IMG/VR virus record: IMGVR_UViG_3300038410_000026
Span: 31,393 to 95,392 of that record
From: a virus
Length of the DNA: 64,000 nucleotides
Strand: one strand, 5' to 3'
This document shows, in pieces, positions 42,736-53,200 of this stretch. Position numbers and translations under genes: made by a program. The notes below the pieces were generated by a model. That model was given only the letters and a program-made list of their open reading frames with translations, had not been told where the DNA came from and ran no database searches. Numbering within the stretch: the first letter of the stretch is position 1; every line of letters starts with the position of its first letter.

Positions 42736-43295
42736 TGGCGACAGCGGTTACGTCCAGATCTGGATACGAAATTCTGAAGTCGGAAGAAGTCTATCGAATG
42801 AATGGGCTGACGGTGGCTCCGCTGACCCATGAATCCACGCTCGCCTATGCCTACCTGCGCCTGGAGCATGAGAAGATCCTGCCCATCGTGTTCTACCAGG
42901 AAGTTCCGACTGTCAGTTGGTGGATGGAATGGGCGAAGAAATCTCTCGTCCTGGGCTGCTACCGAGGACCGGACTTGGTGGGCTTGGGTTGGGTCAATGT
43001 GATCGACAAAATGCAAGGAGGCCACATCAAGGCTGAGGTGGGGGTTGCCTTTTTCCGCAAGGAAAATGATCCTCTCAACTTCAGCCGCATCATGATCGAG
43101 TGGATTTTCGACCGGCTGCATCTCGATTCCGTCTACGCCACTACTCCCGCCCCCAATCGCGCCGCCAGACTGCATTTGAAGCGCTTGGGCTTTGATTTAT
43201 TCGGTCCCATTCCCGGTTATGTGGAGTGGGAAGGACGCCTCGAAGCTATTTATATTGGAGTCGTAACCCGAGAAAAGTGGTTTTCCTCGCTGTAA
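42735..43295 (+). CDS. GNAT-family acetyltransferase
   Basis: The ATG overlaps the previous stop by one base. The 186-residue protein has the GNAT layout: a central beta strand (LVLGCYRGPDLVGLGWVNVI), the acetyl-CoA region (VGVAFFRKENDPLNFSRIMI) and the late helix and strand (YATTPAPNRAARLHLKRLGF). GNAT genes are common beside phage tail genes, where they may modify virion or host proteins. Its sixth to eleventh codons overlap the dispersed palindrome. Confidence 0.75.
   Translation: MATAVTSRSGYEILKSEEVYRMNGLTVAPLTHESTLAYAYLRLEHEKILPIVFYQEVPTVSWWMEWAKKSLVLGCYRGPDLVGLGWVNVIDKMQGGHIKAEVGVAFFRKENDPLNFSRIMIEWIFDRLHLDSVYATTPAPNRAARLHLKRLGFDLFGPIPGYVEWEGRLEAIYIGVVTREKWFSSL
42750..42767. repeat. 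Copy 3 of dispersed CCAGATCTGG palindrome
   Basis: ACGTCCAGATCTGGATAC lies just inside the start of the acetyltransferase gene, 15 bases after the ATG. It keeps the 10-bp core intact. Confidence 0.65.
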
Positions 43296-43308
43296 CCCTA
43301 TCAAAACA

Positions 43309-43324
43309 ATTGTGTTGACTTTTT
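43309..43324 (+). promoter_or_regulatory. Second copy of ATTGTGTTGACTTTTT motif
   Basis: These 16 bases are identical to 27755-27770 and again lie in a short gap before a late gene. No standard -10 box follows at 17 bases. It could be an activator site or an unusual promoter for the internal virion protein genes. Confidence 0.45.
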
Positions 43325-43352
43325 TGGCGGATTACCATTGGGGCGTGTAGCA

Positions 43353-44246
43353 ATGGGAAACGCCATGCCGGAAACCCCATCCAAAATCAGGACGTTACGT
43401 GTCCTTTCTGTCCATAACCCTATCGCGCACTGGCAGCCCGACAGCAAAGACTCCATCGATCATGCCCGAGGAATCTTCGATTCGTTCTTAAAAACGGGCC
43501 GTTATTGGGCCTCCGGTGGAGAGAACAGGTGGCTGACCAAGTTTGATCCCGAAGCTGAAGAGATCGTTCTGGTTCCCAAGATTTCAGGTGGCGGTGGACC
43601 TAGCTACGAAACTACCCAGCGCATTGGAGGGAAAGAGGAAGCCCTCGCGGGAACCGCCCAGCAAAGCATGGCGGAATTCCTCGATCTGTTCAAAGCCGAC
43701 CGGGCCAAGATGTTCGAATTGCTGGGACCTTCAGAAGACTTCTACACAGCCATGGCCTCCGGCGACAGAAAGCGTATGTTGCAGGCGGCTGGCCCAATGA
43801 TCACGGAGATCTCCAAGGGAGGAAAGGCGGCGGAAGAGAACATCATGGCTACGGCTCCGCGTGGAGCAGGCCGGGACGTCGCCTTGGGCCTGTTGCCCAT
43901 GCAGCAGGCGGGCCTAACGGCACAGGCCATGTCGCAGCCTTTCCTTTCGAGCTTCGATAAATTGGCCCAGCTTGGAGCAGGGATCGGATCTTTCGGATTG
44001 CAGGAGGCCGGAGCCGGGGCAAGCTTCGGGGGACTGGCGGCGCGTTCGCTCGAAGGAGCCGAAAAGGCATCGGCAGATGTGATGGAGGCCCAGGCGGCGA
44101 AGAAAAAGGCCACCATGGGCTTCATTGGAGATCTGGCGGGAGCGGCCATCGGAGGGCCGCTGGGGGCCGGAGTTTTCGGAAAGATATTTGGCGGAGGAGG
44201 CGGCGGAGGGTTCGGCAGCACGATTCCAGCAGACTACCGAAGCTGA
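43353..44246 (+). CDS. Putative internal virion protein
   Basis: The ATG at 43353 has no clear ribosome site, and a GTG at 43338 is possible. The 297-residue protein has a helical middle (MAEFLDLFKADRAKMFELLG, then FYTAMASGDRKRMLQAAGPM). It ends in a glycine-rich membrane-active-looking tail (GDLAGAAIGGPLGAGVFGKI then FGGGGGGGFG). Such glycine-zipper tails occur in ejection proteins that insert into membranes. It lies directly before the transglycosylase gene. Confidence 0.6.
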   Translation: MGNAMPETPSKIRTLRVLSVHNPIAHWQPDSKDSIDHARGIFDSFLKTGRYWASGGENRWLTKFDPEAEEIVLVPKISGGGGPSYETTQRIGGKEEALAGTAQQSMAEFLDLFKADRAKMFELLGPSEDFYTAMASGDRKRMLQAAGPMITEISKGGKAAEENIMATAPRGAGRDVALGLLPMQQAGLTAQAMSQPFLSSFDKLAQLGAGIGSFGLQEAGAGASFGGLAARSLEGAEKASADVMEAQAAKKKATMGFIGDLAGAAIGGPLGAGVFGKIFGGGGGGGFGSTIPADYRS

Positions 44247-44253
44247 TAATTTT

Positions 44254-46986
44254 ATGGCGAACGAAGATCAAAACCTTCTTCTGCGCTACGGTCAAGCGCA
44301 GCAGGCGCAACAGCCGCAAGCAGGCCCATTCTCTCCCTATCTCAGTATCGATGCCCCAATTCAGGCATATCTGAATCCCCGCGCTCCGCAGACGAAAATG
44401 GGCGAGCGGGAGTTTTCCGGCTGGGAGTCCGGAGCCGGAATTGCGGCTGGCGTGGCCTCGAAGATTCTGTCCGGTGCTCAGACGGCGCGGATGAACAGAT
44501 TCATCAAACAGGAAGAACAGCGCCGCAATTCGATGGCGATGTATGAGAACTATGTCCGCTCCATCATGTCCGATCCGAATTATACTCAGGAAGCCAAAGA
44601 CAAGATTCGCGCCGATTTCGAAAAGACGCTGGCCGCTCAAGTCTACCAGGATTTGGACAAGATCGAGGAATTTCCGGGACAGGAAGGAAAAGGCAAGGGA
44701 AAAGGCAAGGGGAAAGGCGGAGGCAACCCGGTTGTCAACTTTATCAAGCAGATGGCAGTCAATATGACTGGTGGTGAACTGCCACACAAAGGTCCTATCG
44801 ATTTTAGATCTAAGGTGGGCGAGTATCAGAACATTCTCTACGATCCATCGGCCAACGTCAATGTAGCTGTCCAGCAGATGCAGCAGCAGTTGAATCAGAA
44901 GATCGAAGAGTATAGACGTGCGAATAATGGCATGGAGCCAGACCAGCCAACCGTGCAGCAGTTTGCCCGCGACATCGGCTACGCCAATATGTCTCGCGTG
45001 GGACGGGAAGGGGTCGGCATCTTCTACGCCGGAGCGGGCGTCGGGTATGATCCCAGGTTGCTGATGGCCGAAGAAGCCCATCGTCAGTATAGGGAAAGAG
45101 GCGAATCCGGAGCAGCCCCGCCCGCCCCTTCGGTTGCCCCCTCTGGATCTCCGACCGTGCCTACTGAAACTGGGCCTGCCCCGATAGAGGCGATGTACGG
45201 CAGGCAGATCCCCGCTAACAGACCGCTGGAGACTCCCGGCGTAAGAACCGCTCCGCCGCCGCAGGTTCCGGCTGCCGCGATGCCGGTGCCAGGAACCGTT
45301 CCGGCTGCTACGCCTGTACCCGCCGCCACAATTCCTCCGGCAATTCGCCCGGAGACTGCGGAAGAGGCTCAAAAAAAAAGTACCCGCAAGCCTTCTCCTT
45401 TTCCGGTAACTTCTGATCAACAAGGCAAAATCAGGGAGATGGTGGCGCAAGCCGCCACCAAGTACGGCCTCGATCCAAACGAGATGAAGGCTCTCGCCAG
45501 CGTCGAGAGCAATTTCCAGAACGTCTACGGCTCTGAGATCAAAGGCAAGCCGTACCGGGCCTTTGGACCCATGCAGTTAATCCCGGAAACAGCCGAGAAA
45601 ATGGGCGTAAACCGCATGGATATTGGTCAAAATATCGATGGCGGGGTACGTTACTTCAAGGAAATTCAGGACAAATTCAGCAGTCCGGAGTATCAAGACT
45701 CCGATCTGGTAAGGCAGTACGGAACCAAAGCCTTGTCTTATATGGCCTACTATGCCGGTCCCGAGAAGGTGGAGAAGATGATCCAAGACAACATCACCCC
45801 TCCGCCTTCCTACGTCGATTACGCTCAAAAGATCATGGATCGATCCGGAAGCCCTGTTCTTCTGGCTATGGCGGGCCAGACCGCTCCGCAGGCCGAAGCT
45901 GGGGAAGTGGCCTCAGACATTTACGCTGGCCCCAGAATTGGGCGGCAGGTCCAATATTACGAGGACACGAACAGGGATCGTCTTGAAAGGATTATCAAGC
46001 TTTCCAGAGCAGAGTGGGGAAAAGCCTACGGCATGGCCGTGAGCGATCCGGTCGAATTGCGCTCTCCGAGCACCAAGGAGAGAGCCTATGCTGTCAGGGT
46101 TTCGGGCGCTGCCAATCCCAAAGACAACGGCTGGTGGGATGTCAACACCGGACAGCAGATCAAGTTTCCCACGGACTGGCTGCCATCTACTCGCACTGCC
46201 GGATATATCACCAACCCGCATTGGGCCGTGGACCCGAAGAATCCGGATCGGGAGATTCATTACGGAATAGACGCTACGACTGGAACTGAAGTTATACTTC
46301 GTGATGAATCCGGAAACCCAGTCACCCGCATGAGGAATACTCCGCTCTCTACGGGCGTGATGTTTGTTCGCCGTAAAGATCACCCAGGTAAGCCGATCCC
46401 GGTCCCGAGGGGGCTAATTCATTATGATGAAAATCAAATGAGTTGGGTGATTACCAGAACCGGAGAGTCGGTGGACGTGACCACTCCCCAGGAAAACCGG
46501 GCTATAGAGACGCTTCTGGCCGGTCTTAACAAAGACTACAACAAGTCAATAGAGAAAGCCGAAAAGTGGAAAGCGGATCAACTTTCCAGATTGAAAGCGA
46601 GGGAACTGGCAGGACTGAAATCGGAAATATCCTCCGCCATGGGGCGAGCAAGCGGCGGAAAAATAAAACCGATGGGCATCTCCGACAAAACGGAAGAGAT
46701 CGAAGCCTGGATTGAACGGACCAAAGACCAGATGATAGCTCAAGCGCAGAAGTCGTGGCGGGATTCAGCGGCCAGCCACATGGTTAATGCGGGGTGGTAC
46801 AGCAATATGAAAGAAGCTCAAGATATGGCGGTCGGCATGGACCCATTTGAGGAGCATACTGACATGATTCGGAAATCCATGCCTCCCGATCCGGAAACCA
46901 AACCGTGGGGCAAGCCATACGAAACCATCGGAAAACCTAGTTCGGAAAAGTATGTTCCTCCCGAAAACCTGAAGCCGTGGGGGTGA
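44254..46986 (+). CDS. Internal virion lytic transglycosylase
   Basis: The start at ATG 44254 lies eight bases after the preceding stop. Residues 1-290 are helical, with a Lys/Gly-rich patch. A Pro/Ala-rich linker follows, then an SLT-type transglycosylase domain. Its likely catalytic residue is E418 in LASVESNF, followed by FGPMQLIPETAEKMGV and a later LSYMAYYAGPEKV. It would cleave peptidoglycan during DNA ejection. The C-terminal 400 residues include a possible beta domain (PHWAVDPKNPDREIHYGIDA) and a coiled coil. The total is 910 residues. Confidence 0.8.
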   Translation: MANEDQNLLLRYGQAQQAQQPQAGPFSPYLSIDAPIQAYLNPRAPQTKMGEREFSGWESGAGIAAGVASKILSGAQTARMNRFIKQEEQRRNSMAMYENYVRSIMSDPNYTQEAKDKIRADFEKTLAAQVYQDLDKIEEFPGQEGKGKGKGKGKGGGNPVVNFIKQMAVNMTGGELPHKGPIDFRSKVGEYQNILYDPSANVNVAVQQMQQQLNQKIEEYRRANNGMEPDQPTVQQFARDIGYANMSRVGREGVGIFYAGAGVGYDPRLLMAEEAHRQYRERGESGAAPPAPSVAPSGSPTVPTETGPAPIEAMYGRQIPANRPLETPGVRTAPPPQVPAAAMPVPGTVPAATPVPAATIPPAIRPETAEEAQKKSTRKPSPFPVTSDQQGKIREMVAQAATKYGLDPNEMKALASVESNFQNVYGSEIKGKPYRAFGPMQLIPETAEKMGVNRMDIGQNIDGGVRYFKEIQDKFSSPEYQDSDLVRQYGTKALSYMAYYAGPEKVEKMIQDNITPPPSYVDYAQKIMDRSGSPVLLAMAGQTAPQAEAGEVASDIYAGPRIGRQVQYYEDTNRDRLERIIKLSRAEWGKAYGMAVSDPVELRSPSTKERAYAVRVSGAANPKDNGWWDVNTGQQIKFPTDWLPSTRTAGYITNPHWAVDPKNPDREIHYGIDATTGTEVILRDESGNPVTRMRNTPLSTGVMFVRRKDHPGKPIPVPRGLIHYDENQMSWVITRTGESVDVTTPQENRAIETLLAGLNKDYNKSIEKAEKWKADQLSRLKARELAGLKSEISSAMGRASGGKIKPMGISDKTEEIEAWIERTKDQMIAQAQKSWRDSAASHMVNAGWYSNMKEAQDMAVGMDPFEEHTDMIRKSMPPDPETKPWGKPYETIGKPSSEKYVPPENLKPWG

Positions 46987-46990
46987 TTGA

Positions 46991-49900
46991 GTGTCCAGCC
47001 CAGGCACCTATCTGTTTGGCAGAAAACCCGAGAAGGAGGAAAAGCCGAAGCCCGACCCCTTGGTCGAGGAGGCCACCCGGAAACCGCGCCTGTCGGATAC
47101 AGGAGGCTATCTTTTTTCTCGACAGGGAAGGGGTCCCGTCACGGCTCCAGAGCGGGCCGCACGGGAGCAGGCTCCGCGCAAAACCGCCGATGCGAGCAAG
47201 TACCTGTTTTCGGACTTGGGTGCTAAAGAGAAGCCAAAAGTTGAGGCAACTACCGCAATCGCTCCAGTCGCAAGGGGAGATAGAGCGTGGTATTCCTATC
47301 TGACCACCCCGTCCTGGAAGATTGTCAGGCCGGAATCATCCAGTCTGGCGGATGTGTATGAATCCGGCATTCGAAACGTGCGAGCCGTATTGCCGAGCAG
47401 CCTGACCACGGGCACTCCGGGATGGATGGAGCGGTTCACCGAGGAATTCCTGAAGCTGGGTCCGGAGATTGCCGATTTCGTCGCATCTCCGGCTGGCTTG
47501 GGATTGCTCGCCATGCACTTTATTCCGTTCCCTCCGACCCAAATGGCAGCCCTAGGAGCCGATGTGGCCTTGGGTCTGAAATCGGCCATCGAATTCGTTC
47601 CGGAGACCGCGCAGGCTTATAAAACCGGCAAACCGGAAGATGCCGCCACGGCAATTAAGAGCTTGGTGTCCGCGTTCGGAATGCGGAGCGCGGGGAAGCT
47701 GGTTGCCAAATCCATGCACAAGGGCGGAGCACCGCTGCGGATGACTCAGGAGCAGGCGCTGGCCAGAATCCAGGAATTGTCCGAAATGCCGCTCAAGGAG
47801 AGAACGGATGCCTTCATCGGCATGGGCATTCCGCGCACCAGGATGGAGACCGCTCTCCGCTGGATTCAGACGAAAGCCGGGTTGGGGGCTTTCTCCCGTG
47901 TGGTATTCGATCTTCCCAAGCCGAGACTGCTTGAGTATGGTCAGCATTTAGTGGATGCCAGGGACGCTTTCATCAACGTGAACGATGCCCAAACCGCCAT
48001 GCTGACGAACACCATCCGCAAATTTGCCACGCCGGAGGAAAGGGTCATCGAGCGAATGGGTTACGCGATGCAGAAAAGCATCACTCCGGAGGAGGCCAGA
48101 CTGTCGGAATCCGCCAAGCAAGCCATCGAAATCAACCGCAAGGAGCAGGCCGAATTTGACAAACAGATACGGGAGGTTTACGGCGAACACGTCGGATTAC
48201 AGGACCCGGAAAGGTATCTGGCTCAGGTTTGGGATCTGTCACGGGAAGGGATGAAAAAGATCCGGGCTGTTTCGCGCAACATCGTGCGGGATAAATTCTT
48301 GCGCGAGAAACTGATCGATGACTACAAGTACGGCAAGGAGGAGGCGGGCCTCACACCGCGCTTCAACGACGTAGCCGACATCATCGAGTACCGCCGCCAG
48401 TACGCCACCCGCGCCATGGCGAACAGGATGTTTGCCGATGCGCTTAAAAAGATGGGGGCCATGGTCGATGAGCGGCAGATGCACCAGCTTCGGCTGTACT
48501 CCTACGTCCAGGCCGTCAATACGCCTGCTCTCCAAAAAGCCACCTACATCGGAAAGACCCCCAAGGGCGAACGGACGCTGATGATGCGGAATCAGTACAT
48601 TCATCCGGATATCGCTCCGGCCATAAATGCCATTTTTGGAGAGCCTTGGGGAAAAACGATTCCCGGCACTGAGTACCGAAGCCTGTTTGGAGCAGTGGAA
48701 TTGCTGCGAGCCTTCCAGAAGCAGCAGGCTGTGATGTGGTCTTTCTTCCATAACATCGCCTTGGGAGAGGTCTCGCAGGGTGTCTACGCTTCGCTCGCCA
48801 CGCGCAACCCGAAGTACATCGGGAAATGGTTCACCTCGATGTTCTTCCTGAACCCGGACTTCTATAAAGGGATCAAATCGGGAATCTACGAGACAGTGGG
48901 GCACAAGTACGGAATGAAGCGCCCTTCCGATCCTCCCTATCTGACGCGGAAACGGGAAGAGATCCTCGATCCGCTGCAACACAACATGAGCTTAAGGACC
49001 GCTGAACAGGAAACCACCGTGGTCCGCACGCTCCGGCACGCTTTTGATCGCAGCGACTCCAGGCTGGCACGGGCAGCCGGGATTCCTTTCCGTACCATTG
49101 GCAACGTGGCCTACATTTTTAATCGGGCTCTCTGGGATTACTATCTGCCAGGATCGATGCTCGATTCCTACTGGTCGATTTTGAGGCAAGAACTGGCGAA
49201 AAACATCGACCGCAGCCCCGCCGAAATTTCGCAATTGAAACGTACTATTGCGGATCACCTCAATCGCATCTATGGTGCCGAGAATCTGGAGCGGTTACTG
49301 CTGCACCCCAAAGCCAGACAGGCGATGGCGTTCCTGTTCTTCGCTCCGATCTGGACGCTTTCAAATATCCGCAACGTTACGGCTGGCTATCAGAATGAAG
49401 CCGGGGCTAGGCTGACCAACCGCTGGATTGCAGGCGCGGCCTTTTCCTGGTTTCTGACTTCACAGCTTGCCAACTACGCCCGTAGCAAGCAGTTCGATAT
49501 GCCGGATAGGGAAGGAAAAACGGGCGGTCACTGGATGTGGGATAACCCCGGCGCTCCCTTATATTTCAACGGCAAATATTATGAGGGCCTGACTGACAAT
49601 GCGGTCAACATTGCCGATGGATACAACCTGGACGGATCGGAACGTTATATCCGCTTCGGGAAAGCTTTCCGCGAACCATTCATGTGGATGCTGGAGCCAC
49701 TCAAGACTCTCGGAACAAAACTATCCATTCCGATCCAGCTAGCCATGACTACCATTACCGGACACGAGCCCGGAACTGGATTCAAAGTGATCGAAAAAGA
49801 AGCTGACCCGGCTACCCAGAGAAAACAATTCGCTGGAATGATCCTTGAATCTTTCATGCCCTTCGGGATGCAGGATGTGTACCGTAAAGGGATGCGGGCC

Positions 49901-50266
49901 ATCGCTCCCGAGACGATTCCCGAATCGAACCTTCGGCAACAATATCTCGAATTGTTCGGCACTCCGGTAATGCCGAGCGGTTTGACCGTGCGTAAAGGGC
50001 TCAGCTACACAACGGCGGTGCAATCCTACAAGGAAGCGATCCTCGAAGGACGGGAAGACAAAATGCGGGAAGTCATTGATGCCGTGGTATTTAACTACAT
50101 TAGGCACAGGGATAAAGCCGGGAATTACGACGTGGACAGGATCGTTTCGAACGTGGTGCGAGAGGCCCACAAGCAACTCCGGAAGCAGGAAGAGATAAAG
50201 TACGGGCATCCCTTCCGTTACGACGATTACGGACAACCCATCGAGCCGGGAGAAAGCGAGAGGTAA
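46991..50266 (+). CDS. Large internal virion protein
   Basis: Translation probably starts at the GTG at 46991. The first 80 residues contain three YLF[GS] motifs (TYLFGRKP, GYLFSRQG, KYLFSDLG). The rest of the 1091-residue protein is largely helical, for example MSFFLNPDFYKGIKSGIYET-like stretches and FAPIWTLSNIRNVTAGYQNE then AGARLTNRW. This resembles the large polyvalent-protein-associated regions (LPD38 type) found in podovirus ejection proteins. The sequence is not similar to known peptidoglycan enzymes. A role in the ejection apparatus is inferred. Confidence 0.65.
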   Translation: MSSPGTYLFGRKPEKEEKPKPDPLVEEATRKPRLSDTGGYLFSRQGRGPVTAPERAAREQAPRKTADASKYLFSDLGAKEKPKVEATTAIAPVARGDRAWYSYLTTPSWKIVRPESSSLADVYESGIRNVRAVLPSSLTTGTPGWMERFTEEFLKLGPEIADFVASPAGLGLLAMHFIPFPPTQMAALGADVALGLKSAIEFVPETAQAYKTGKPEDAATAIKSLVSAFGMRSAGKLVAKSMHKGGAPLRMTQEQALARIQELSEMPLKERTDAFIGMGIPRTRMETALRWIQTKAGLGAFSRVVFDLPKPRLLEYGQHLVDARDAFINVNDAQTAMLTNTIRKFATPEERVIERMGYAMQKSITPEEARLSESAKQAIEINRKEQAEFDKQIREVYGEHVGLQDPERYLAQVWDLSREGMKKIRAVSRNIVRDKFLREKLIDDYKYGKEEAGLTPRFNDVADIIEYRRQYATRAMANRMFADALKKMGAMVDERQMHQLRLYSYVQAVNTPALQKATYIGKTPKGERTLMMRNQYIHPDIAPAINAIFGEPWGKTIPGTEYRSLFGAVELLRAFQKQQAVMWSFFHNIALGEVSQGVYASLATRNPKYIGKWFTSMFFLNPDFYKGIKSGIYETVGHKYGMKRPSDPPYLTRKREEILDPLQHNMSLRTAEQETTVVRTLRHAFDRSDSRLARAAGIPFRTIGNVAYIFNRALWDYYLPGSMLDSYWSILRQELAKNIDRSPAEISQLKRTIADHLNRIYGAENLERLLLHPKARQAMAFLFFAPIWTLSNIRNVTAGYQNEAGARLTNRWIAGAAFSWFLTSQLANYARSKQFDMPDREGKTGGHWMWDNPGAPLYFNGKYYEGLTDNAVNIADGYNLDGSERYIRFGKAFREPFMWMLEPLKTLGTKLSIPIQLAMTTITGHEPGTGFKVIEKEADPATQRKQFAGMILESFMPFGMQDVYRKGMRAIAPETIPESNLRQQYLELFGTPVMPSGLTVRKGLSYTTAVQSYKEAILEGREDKMREVIDAVVFNYIRHRDKAGNYDVDRIVSNVVREAHKQLRKQEEIKYGHPFRYDDYGQPIEPGESER

Positions 50267-50269
50267 AAC

Positions 50270-53200
50270 ATGGCGGATCAGCAAGCAATCCAGGTAGGCA
50301 GTTGGGAGGATCTGGCAGAAGGATATTGGAACAGACTTAGCGACAAGAAAAAAACCGATCCCTCGCTTGACGCCGCTCGCCGGTTCTTCCGTGAAAACTA
50401 TATCGATGAGGAAGGGAAACTCAAAAAGACGGCCAGCCAGGAAGAATTTGCCAGGACGATGCACGATAAGTTTCCCGAGACCTTTCCATATGAAGAGAAA
50501 GATGAAAAAGGGAATCTCGTATGGCGGCTAGACCCTAACCTTGTCAAGCAAACCGTTGAGCAGGGACCGGCTGGTCCACAGGCAGCAAAGGCAGAAAAGG
50601 CAGCAGAGGGGCCGCCCCTTCTTCGGGAAGCCTGGGAATGGACCAAGGGAAAGTTGTTTACCCCGTTCCCCAAGCAGGTTACCGGAATTTCTATCGGAGA
50701 GAGGATGGGCGAACTCAGGGAGAAAGGGTACAAAGGCTTAGAAGAATTCCAAAAGGCTTACAAGAAAAAGTACGGAAAGGAAGCTCCATCGTCCATCGAG
50801 TTGGCCAAATGGATCATGAATCTTACTCCTGGATGGGGAGTCGGGCCACAGGCCGCCGAAGAACAAATTGACATTTACACCACGCCAGCTAACATTTTGG
50901 CAATGATCCCTCCGGTGGGAGCGGCTAGGGCTTTGGCTGCGCTTCCAAAACTGGCGAGGATCGCTCCTTGGGCGATACGAGGAATAAACCTAACTACTCT
51001 GGCAGGCATCGGAGAGCAGGGGCTTAAGGATCTTGACGATGTTCTATCCAATCCCACCCAAGAGAAACTTGGTCGCCTTAGCAAAGACGTTCTCCCTATC
51101 GCTTTGATGATCTTAAGCAGGATGTGGAGTCGCCGCCTGCCAACCGCGAGAACCCAACCCCAGGAAGGTCGGCCTCCGGCTGCTGCCGGTGAGCCCGGTG
51201 CTCCTGGTGGTCCGGGTGGCCCCGGAGCAGCACCCGCGCCTACTCCCATTCGTCCGACTCCAGAAGGACCGGCTCCCCAGGCAGAGCCCATTGCGGCCAT
51301 GCCGCGCCCGTCTCCCGAAGCCGCCGCGCCTGCGGAATCTCCACAAATAGGCAAGGCCAGACAAAATGTAGCTATTGCCAGGACGGCGGTAGAGAGGCAG
51401 GCCAACGATATTCGGGCCGTAGAAGATCAGATCCAGAAGCGCGAAAGCGATCTGCTTACGGCCACCGCCGATGAAGCAACCAAAATCAACCGGGAATTGG
51501 ATGGATCAAAGGGTAAAAAAGGGCAGGTTACCAAAGAGGGCTTACGCCAAAAACGAGATCGCCTCCAGCGGCGGCTTGATGAGTTGAAGGGCAACCTTGG
51601 AAATGCCGAAGCCACTCTGACCGGCATCCAACATGCGGAAGGCTTCGGTCGCCAGCCGACCATGACGGAACAGATGGGAGCCGTAGCCGCCGCTGCCGAG
51701 CCTGCCGCTCCTGAAGCAGCGCCGCCCACCGGGCCTACGGTAATTCATTCTGGCGGAGCCGGAGCGCCGCCTCGCGCCGAAGGTCCACAGGTCGCCGCTG
51801 CTGGCGCAGCGCCTCCCGGCAAAGCGACGGTGACGCTAGAGCAGGAAGCTCCTTCTTTAATCGTACAGATGAAGGATCTTCTGGCCGAAATGGAGCGACG
51901 GGCAGCGGAGCAAAAAACGCCTACCGCCGCTGCTCCTCGGGCTGCTGAAAGACCTCCCGTTGAAGCTCCTAGGCCAGCAGCCGGAGCGCCCGAAACGGCG
52001 AAGCCCGCTGCTGCTCCAACTCGAAGAGGTGGCAGGAAGGCTGCAAAACCACCTGCTGCCCCTCCTCCGGCTGCTGCTCCTCCGGCTGCTGGAAAGCCCC
52101 TCGTGGCTGCTCCTGTTCCTGTTCAGCCTCCTCCGGCTGCTCCTCCTGCCGCTGCGGCTGCGGCTATTCCAGAGGCCAAGCAAACCGAGATCCGGAATGC
52201 CACCGGAGCATCTCCCTCCCAGCTTCAAGATTTTATGGGCATGAGGCCCGAACAGCTTCGGGAAGCATGGTATAACAACCGGCAACTAAACCGGCCAAAC
52301 ATCATGCAGGCCATCGAAATGGTGGCCGATGCTAGGGGCATACCCGTAAAAGGTAAAGCCCAAGCGGGCGCGGAAGCGCCTGGGGCCACTCCGGCTGCTG
52401 CCGCTCCGGCTGCGGCCCCAGAGCCAACCTACGCGGAGGCCATGAAGCCTATCGTGGAACGGGCCAGAAAAGCCATAACCGATCCGCAGCAAGCCGAAAG
52501 ATTCGTCAATACACTGTTTCGGATGAAGCCGGAGGATCTCACCAAGCAGTTCCAGAGCATCAATCCGGATAAGGCCATCGACCCGATTTATAGGGCGGTC
52601 TTTGCGGCACGGGGAATCCAGATTCCGCGTGGTTTGAGAGGAGGCAGGAGAGAGCAAGTTGCCGCTGCCCGCCAAGCCCAAGCACCCCTTCCGCCAGAAA
52701 AAGAGCAGGCTGCGGCTGCTGAGGAACCGGCTCCCGATCTGCCGCCCCGCTTACGCCCGGAAAGCCCCGAAGCCATGGCTGAAGTCGGATTGCCTGAGCG
52801 CTTGGCCTATGCCGATCCGCTCGCGCCAGGACAGGCGGATTTCAGGCCGCGCATCGATCTCTACGAGTCCCTGTTGAAACACAACTTTGAAGATCTGGAG
52901 AAGATGCAGGGAGAAGCCCAGGGTAATCTAAAGAACGCCATCGGGAAGGTCATGGCCGTCAAGCGGGAGGCTCAGAAGATCGTCGATTCGAGCCAATTTT
53001 CTGATGCTGGCTTGATCGAGAAATGGATGGATTGGCCGCTGACCCGGCTTCGAGATCTATTTAATAAATCCCTCGCCAAAGCGGCGGAGAAGAAACAGTC
53101 TCCCGCCGATGTGCCTGCCATCAAAGCTCTCGATAGCATCATCGGCCTGAGAGAGAAAACCATTGCCCGAGAGAGGGCTAAAGCTGGCGCGGCGGCACCC

